Source: Ferrimonas gelatinilytica (GTDB lineage: Bacteria > Pseudomonadota > Gammaproteobacteria > Enterobacterales > Shewanellaceae). Taken from it: a DNA stretch of 64,000 nt. The DNA lies in contig NZ_BAABLF010000004.1 in the NCBI RefSeq assembly GCF_039544205.1, forward strand, positions 124,001 to 188,000, read 5' to 3'. Positions within the stretch are counted from its first letter, which is position 1, and the number at the start of each line of letters is the position of its first letter. Of the stretch, positions 62,034-64,000 are shown one piece after another. The notes beneath the pieces were generated by a model. That model was not told where the DNA came from, made no database searches, and saw nothing but the letters and a program-made list of their open reading frames with translations. The translations under genes were made by a program, and so were the position numbers.

Positions 62034-63400
62034 CAGTCTGACCACTCATCAAAATCGAGTGAAAGCTTGGCGCGCAGTAGCTCAGGAATCTCTCCTTGTA
62101 ATTTTTCTTCTAGCGCTGCAATCGCTATCTCGGCCTGCTCTTTATCTTCCTCATCAATTAACTCGAAGATACGTTCAAGCTCAGCCTCAACTTCTTTATT
62201 ACGCGTAATCTGACTACTAACGTGGCGATCTCGCATAATCTCATTCAGTACTGTATCACTGCTTAAACCGAAGCTTTGCGCCGGGTTACTTGCTGATACA
62301 ACTCCATGCTCATCTTGCCGCAACAACACAACTTGAGATGGCTTAAGCTCCCCGATTATATGTGGGCTATGACTAGTAACAATGAACTGTATCTTAGGAA
62401 ATGCCTTACTAAGATTGGAGGCAATAACTCGCTGCCATTGAGGGTGCAAATGCATATCGACTTCATCAATTAGCACCAACCCTTCCGTTTCCTTGACCGC
62501 ATGTCGACCCAAAAATGGATTCAGGCGAATTGCACGGTGAGCGATATCTGCAACCATACCCACCACATTACGAACGCCATCGCTAAGCAGGGCAAGAGGC
62601 ATATCACCTTGCGTCGTATGGGTAGCGATATGACGTTTTTGATTTGGTGAATAGCGAACATTAGACCAACCAGCAGGCTCGAGTACTGTATCCAAAGCCT
62701 CTCGCAATGCTCTAAGATGCTCATTGTGTATATTGCCAGGAACGAGGCTGACGCCCTGAGTACGAAGTTCATCAATTTCCATGTTTCGTTCAGAACTTGC
62801 TAGCGTTTCGAGATAAAGCCAGTTAGAAAATGTCTCATAGCTAGATTTTGGTCTAAACCAATCCTTATATCCCTCCAATCGACTTGACTTAGCAAGTTCT
62901 GGCTGTTCACGCCGAGCTCCAGAAGGCTCAAACTCATGCTCGCCTAATCGGTCGGTCCCGTAAAATGCAATAAGAGGCAGCGCAACATTTGCACCTTCCT
63001 GAACCATCTTCTGCAACGTATAAGCTGCATTTTTTAGTTCTTTAACCTGGGTTGTGCGGCTATTCTTTTTGGTGCTGTTTTTCTGTCGACTCCACGACTC
63101 TGGAAAGTCCGGGATAGAAGATGGGTAACACGATGCACCGACAACACTCGGTACCTGATACTCCATAGTGACGGGTGCAGTAGAGACTTTTGCTAAATGC
63201 ACCTCTTTAATATGAATGCCACGGTCGATACTGGTCCCGAAGCCACTCATAAATTGGCCATAAGCGACGGAAATGGCATCAAGCAAAGATGTTTTGCCGA
63301 AACCGTTTAAGCCAACCAGCACATTCAAATTTTCATGGAACTCGCACTTAAAGTGCTTAAAGCCCCTAAAATTTTCTAGCGTTAACGTTCTTAGTTTCAT
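62033..63400 (-). CDS. Septu-like ATPase PtuA (AAA15/OLD-like)
   Basis: 455 residues. Walker A GLNGFGKT (30-37), the signature-like LLSDGVRNVVGMVADI, Walker B VLIDEVDMHLHP and the His switch VTSHSPHII are intact. In Septu, PtuA senses phage infection and controls the PtuB nuclease, cleaving DNA. Placed between hsdS and ptuB. GC is lower than the backbone. Confidence 0.9.
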   Translation of the reverse strand: MKLRTLTLENFRGFKHFKCEFHENLNVLVGLNGFGKTSLLDAISVAYGQFMSGFGTSIDRGIHIKEVHLAKVSTAPVTMEYQVPSVVGASCYPSSIPDFPESWSRQKNSTKKNSRTTQVKELKNAAYTLQKMVQEGANVALPLIAFYGTDRLGEHEFEPSGARREQPELAKSSRLEGYKDWFRPKSSYETFSNWLYLETLASSERNMEIDELRTQGVSLVPGNIHNEHLRALREALDTVLEPAGWSNVRYSPNQKRHIATHTTQGDMPLALLSDGVRNVVGMVADIAHRAIRLNPFLGRHAVKETEGLVLIDEVDMHLHPQWQRVIASNLSKAFPKIQFIVTSHSPHIIGELKPSQVVLLRQDEHGVVSASNPAQSFGLSSDTVLNEIMRDRHVSSQITRNKEVEAELERIFELIDEEDKEQAEIAIAALEEKLQGEIPELLRAKLSLDFDEWSD

Positions 63401-63505
63401 CTTCTATCACCAACCCGACTGGCTCGGGATTGTCTAAATATCGGTCACCATGATAGCAAGCAAAAGTCATTAACTGTCTGCTTACTATCAGGTTTACACC
63501 TAAAG

Positions 63506-64000
63506 CTATGTCGCCTCGGGGTCGTCAACCACAACGCGGCGCTTACCGGTCAGCAGTTGCTGCATCAGCGCCTGCTTCTCCTGCTTTAAGTGCTCAAGCT
63601 TGCTATTCAGAGCTTTCAACTCCTCAGAAGCCGCGTGCAGGACATCTGCGATGCGCTCCTGCTCGTCAAAGCAAGGGACAGGCACTTTTGTATTCATGAA
63701 CTCAGCCGGTTTGATGTTGAGCAGGCCGTTGTTCCGCACTCCGGTGTTTACCAGAGCGCCAAGCTGTGGCTTGAGGTAGTCAGCCTCAAACAGGTACTTG
63801 AAGTAGCGATGACTCAGCCCTTCGTTGAGCTTGAAACAGACGTAAACATGGGGGACTAAGCCAGTTTCGAAGCCTTCCAAATCGAAGATGCAGCCAAACT
63901 GATAGGTCTTAGAGTTACCCTTGTTGTAAGCGAACTCTCCCTGCTTCAGCAGGGTGTAGTTTTTCACGCTTTCCCCCGCCATATAGCGGCTGTACTTGTC
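63506..64000 (-). CDS. hsdS: Type I restriction specificity subunit S, 5' end beyond window
   Basis: Partial: 164 codons are open from the right edge to the stop at 63506, and no start lies in the window. The half-domain PAEFMNTKVPVPCFDEQERIADVL followed by a long coiled coil (ASEELKALNSKLEHLKQEKQALMQQLLTGKRRV) is the C-terminal signature of HsdS. HsdS chooses the target sequence and holds HsdM and HsdR. It lies upstream of ptuA in the same operon direction. Confidence 0.92.
   Translation of the reverse strand, partial: DKYSRYMAGESVKNYTLLKQGEFAYNKGNSKTYQFGCIFDLEGFETGLVPHVYVCFKLNEGLSHRYFKYLFEADYLKPQLGALVNTGVRNNGLLNIKPAEFMNTKVPVPCFDEQERIADVLHAASEELKALNSKLEHLKQEKQALMQQLLTGKRRVVVDDPEAT

Noticed and set aside
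61398..63400. Retron (Ec78/83-like) instead of Septu
   Set aside because: PtuA/PtuB are present but no reverse transcriptase or msr/msd is visible in the window.
1..64000. CRISPR arrays, tRNA or rRNA genes
   Set aside because: None recognised: no regularly spaced repeats and no cloverleaf-like or rRNA-like sequence stood out.

Overview
The window is a stretch of gammaproteobacterial chromosome. Gene order (hemC-hemD-hemX-hemY divergent from cyaA; cyaY-lptM-lysA-dapF-DUF484-xerC-yigB-uvrD; polA-Spot 42-engB-cytochrome c4-yihI-hemN), Spot 42, RyhB-like and CsrB-like RNAs, and an fdhX-A-B-C formate dehydrogenase operon all point to the Shewanella/Ferrimonas/Alteromonadales side of the class. 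The backbone is visibly GC-rich. The genus is inference; Ferrimonas-like is my best guess.

Layout. 1-3765: heme biosynthesis operon, minus strand, running off the left edge in hemY. 3982-6306: class I adenylate cyclase with a CRP site near its start. 6316-9893: a small pseudouridine synthase, then moaA-B-C-D-E with a structured leader that may be a molybdenum-cofactor riboswitch. 10268-15312: ETF-ubiquinone oxidoreductase, a degenerate GGDEF membrane protein, a PfkB sugar kinase and a HemN-like radical SAM protein. 15607-23188: TonB-dependent receptor and a periplasmic formate dehydrogenase operon with a perfect FNR box upstream. Molybdopterin synthesis (moa, moeA, moeB) and this molybdenum enzyme fit together physiologically. 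24414-32169: uvrD, yigB, DUF2956, xerC, DUF484, dapF, lysA, lptM and cyaY. 32205-36379: moeB-moeA, the queuosine-precursor transporter yhhQ with a candidate preQ1 riboswitch, an HD hydrolase and a GNAT protein. 36400-36495: a RyhB-like, Fur-controlled sRNA. 36514-50303: elbB, polA, Spot 42, a second candidate sRNA with its own CRP site, engB, cytochrome c4, two tandem CsrB-type RNAs, then methyltransferase, yihI, DUF2489, hemN, DUF885 lipoprotein, DUF1244 and a PldB-like hydrolase. 50311-52815: a large PAS-GGDEF-EAL protein.

From about 52,850 to the right edge the composition changes and the genes become accessory. An AT-rich two-gene operon encodes a zinc-dependent phospholipase C-like protein and an unrecognised partner. 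It is followed, on the minus strand, by a defence island: hsdS (cut by the window edge), a Septu-like PtuA/PtuB pair, hsdR, a YgjP-type metallopeptidase and an orphan TniQ-domain protein, in the transcription order hsdS-ptuA-ptuB-hsdR-metallopeptidase-tniQ with mostly overlapping ends.

The most striking content is regulatory RNA. Five trans-acting sRNAs or candidates (RyhB-like, Spot 42, a new CRP-linked candidate, and two CsrB-like) lie within about 7.6 kb (36.4-44.0 kb), linking iron, cAMP-CRP and GacA/CsrA control around polA-engB. The best candidates for undescribed biology are the CRP-linked sRNA beside Spot 42 and the phospholipase C-like/partner operon at the edge of the defence island.
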